In this document: piece by piece, positions 62,638 through 64,000 of the stretch
How positions within the stretch are numbered: the first letter of the stretch is position 1
Layout: each line of letters starts with the position of its first letter
Assembly (NCBI RefSeq): GCF_002778285.1
Contig: NZ_NESM01000001.1
Span: 1,817,022 to 1,881,021, forward strand
Length of the DNA: 64,000 bases
Source: Limnohabitans sp. 15K
GTDB lineage: Bacteria; Pseudomonadota; Gammaproteobacteria; Burkholderiales; Burkholderiaceae_C
Reading direction: 5' to 3'
The notes under the pieces: model-generated
Databases searched by the model: none
What the model saw: the letters and a program-made list of their open reading frames with translations, nothing else
Told to the model about the DNA's origin: nothing
Position numbers and translations under genes: made by a program

Positions 62638-63845
62638 ACCAACCCCATCCAGCTCCACAAGGGAAGAGAGCCCAACACTGCAAGCAAACGAGCACCGTTC
62701 ATCAGTAAGTTATGGCGCAAAAAGGCTCGCTCGTCCATCACAGAAGTCACACCAGCGTTGACGGCGATCATGTAGGGAGTTATCTGGTATCGGAAAAACC
62801 AGATATCTGAGAAGACTGTAATGACGAATATGCACAACCACAGGTGTATTCCTTGGCTCTGCGCAATTGGCAACAAGATGACTGCGGACAAAAGCATACC
62901 TGCAGGGATCGGAAAGAAAAGACGAAGGAGCAGGACCACAAATAGGGCCAATCCAATGAAGCGGTAAGTGTCGCCATGAATGAATGCTGACATTCCCCGA
63001 AGCGACTGAGCCAGTTCAGCCGTCAGGCCCAGATAATCCATGACCTTGATCAAGCAGTCGGTGCTGATGAGAAAAACAATCATCGGCCAGTCCACATTTT
63101 TTTGCAGATCGTTCTTGGTCATGGCACCCGTGACCAGCAGATAGATCAACACCGCACCAACAACTGCTGCGGGACTGACATGATGGACACTGGTGGTCAT
63201 CGCACCTAAGAGAAAAAGTACAAAGCCCGAAGCGGTGACCTTCTCTGCCATGCTAGGTGCACCAAGTAATTTGAGACGGTCGGCCAGCATTGCCCGCGAG
63301 ACTTCGGCAACTTCGACATCACGAAATACCCAACGGCTGGCTAAAAAATGGCACCCTAGCAAGACGAGGGTGGAAAAAGCTGCCGCCGACAGCCAGAACA
63401 GCCCACCGAAGTCGTCCTGCAGATGAGTCGGCAAAAAACCAAAGACCGAAATCGTGGCTGACTTGCTGGTTGCCAGTGAAGATGAAAACAGAAATGCACC
63501 GGCAAAAGTTGCGGTGAAAAGAGCAGTCACGTTCGCACTGCGAGGTGCTAGTCGCAAACCAAGTCGCATGTCGTCGAATGCGGGCATCATCAATGCAATG
63601 CGGTTGTTTGCCGAGGGAGTCCCCGTGGACAACACCAAACCGTAAAGTATCAAGCTGACCTGATGCCACAGCGGGCGGTTGGGCAATTTCAAGAGTAGCC
63701 AAAGAAAAATTCGATTACTGAGGCCTGAGCTTGTCATCATTGCCGCTAGGGCAAACACCCCCAACAAGGTCATCATGCTCGAAGATGCAAAGCTGGACAA
63801 CACCACTGCAGGTGGTGCCAAGCCCACAAACAACATGAAGACCAA
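62634..63845 (-). CDS. SLC13/DASS-like anion permease, N-terminus unclear
   Basis: The protein has 403 residues from TTG 63845 and about ten helices. It resembles DASS permeases: PPAVVLSSFASSSMMTLLGVFALAAMM and SSGLSNRIFLWLLLK, STGTPSANNRIALMMPAF, and FPIPAGMLLSAVILLP near the end, in place of the usual Ser-Asn-Thr motifs. The start is uncertain: the frame stays open to 63946 without ATG, and the first helix (FVPPFLALVFMLFVGLAPP) begins before 63845. Either an unusual start or a frameshift upstream is implied. Cargo is a dicarboxylate or inorganic anion by family, unproven here. Confidence 0.75.
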   Translation of the reverse strand: MVFMLFVGLAPPAVVLSSFASSSMMTLLGVFALAAMMTSSGLSNRIFLWLLLKLPNRPLWHQVSLILYGLVLSTGTPSANNRIALMMPAFDDMRLGLRLAPRSANVTALFTATFAGAFLFSSSLATSKSATISVFGFLPTHLQDDFGGLFWLSAAAFSTLVLLGCHFLASRWVFRDVEVAEVSRAMLADRLKLLGAPSMAEKVTASGFVLFLLGAMTTSVHHVSPAAVVGAVLIYLLVTGAMTKNDLQKNVDWPMIVFLISTDCLIKVMDYLGLTAELAQSLRGMSAFIHGDTYRFIGLALFVVLLLRLFFPIPAGMLLSAVILLPIAQSQGIHLWLCIFVITVFSDIWFFRYQITPYMIAVNAGVTSVMDERAFLRHNLLMNGARLLAVLGSLPLWSWMGLV

Positions 63846-64000
63846 CGCAAGAAAGGGCGGTACGAATTCATCCTGTTGATTAGCCAGACAAACTGAGCCA
63901 GTGTTTGCATCGAATATTGAGCCACTGGTTTTTAAAGAATTGGCTTATTCGGTTGTGGATAAGTTTAGCTGTTCTGTGTTTTTAGCTCCTTTCGTTTTGG
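63846..64000. other. Right-edge region with possible N-terminal coding of the permease
   Basis: On the minus strand the permease frame is open from 63845 to 63946 and ends at a TAA (63947-63945). It contains no ATG, so any extra N-terminal residues need an unusual start or a frameshift. Nothing else is recognised before the window edge. Confidence 0.4.

Overview
The window looks like a chromosome segment of a beta-proteobacterium of the order Burkholderiales, most likely family Comamonadaceae. The inference rests on the style of the protein families: TRAP transporters, CaiB-type CoA transferase, MmsA with a divergent LysR regulator, a Man-type PTS IIA-HPr-EI cluster, and ribosomal protein S3 with a long Arg/Pro/Gly/Ala tail. 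No 16S rRNA or tRNA gene is present, so the genus cannot be fixed.

Layout. 1-3276 holds a leftward heavy-metal RND efflux operon (czcCBA type, czcA cut by the window edge). 3539-14326 holds housekeeping genes (glutathione peroxidase, two EamA exporters, DedA, alanine racemase, TSUP exporter) and an operon of a 2-oxoacid/acetoin dehydrogenase E1 pair with a complete TRAP transporter. 14629-23616 holds MmsA with its regulator, an SDR-MaoC-MarC operon, a dienelactone hydrolase, a CorA-type transporter and hemB. Between hemB and hemJ (23764-23866) there is an untranslated unit with promoter, three hairpins and terminator that looks like an anti-Shine-Dalgarno small RNA. 23919-27677 holds hemJ, VanZ, a thioredoxin-like ferredoxin, a hydrolase and a DD-carboxypeptidase.

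27815-37764 is the str-S10 ribosomal region (rpsL, rpsG, fusA, tuf, rpsJ, rplC-D-W-B, rpsS, rplV, rpsC, rplP, rpmC, rpsQ), ended by a strong terminator and followed by a peroxiredoxin. 38433-48043 holds a GNAT protein, a cytochrome b/cytochrome c' pair, a TlpA lipoprotein, a CoA transferase, an MFS permease, the regulatory PTS proteins (IIA, HPr, EI) and a YghU-type glutathione transferase.

From about 48.1 kb to the right edge the sequence changes character: it is more AT-rich, has long untranslated spacers, carries an IS30 remnant, and encodes mostly exported proteins. Four hydrolases are predicted lipoproteins: a PI-PLC-like phosphodiesterase, a type-B carboxylesterase, a CD39-type apyrase and a 5'-nucleotidase. 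With them are a fifth small lipoprotein, an APC permease with an apparent frameshift, a two-component system with a 7TMR-DISM sensor, and an SLC13-like permease with a membrane-anchored binding protein. Apyrase plus 5'-nucleotidase would take extracellular ATP to adenosine and phosphate, like the animal CD39/CD73 pair. A 15-bp direct-repeat motif (CGAC-R-AAT-W-S-CGACA) lies in three spacers of this block and is a candidate operator for its response regulator. This block is the most novel part of the window.
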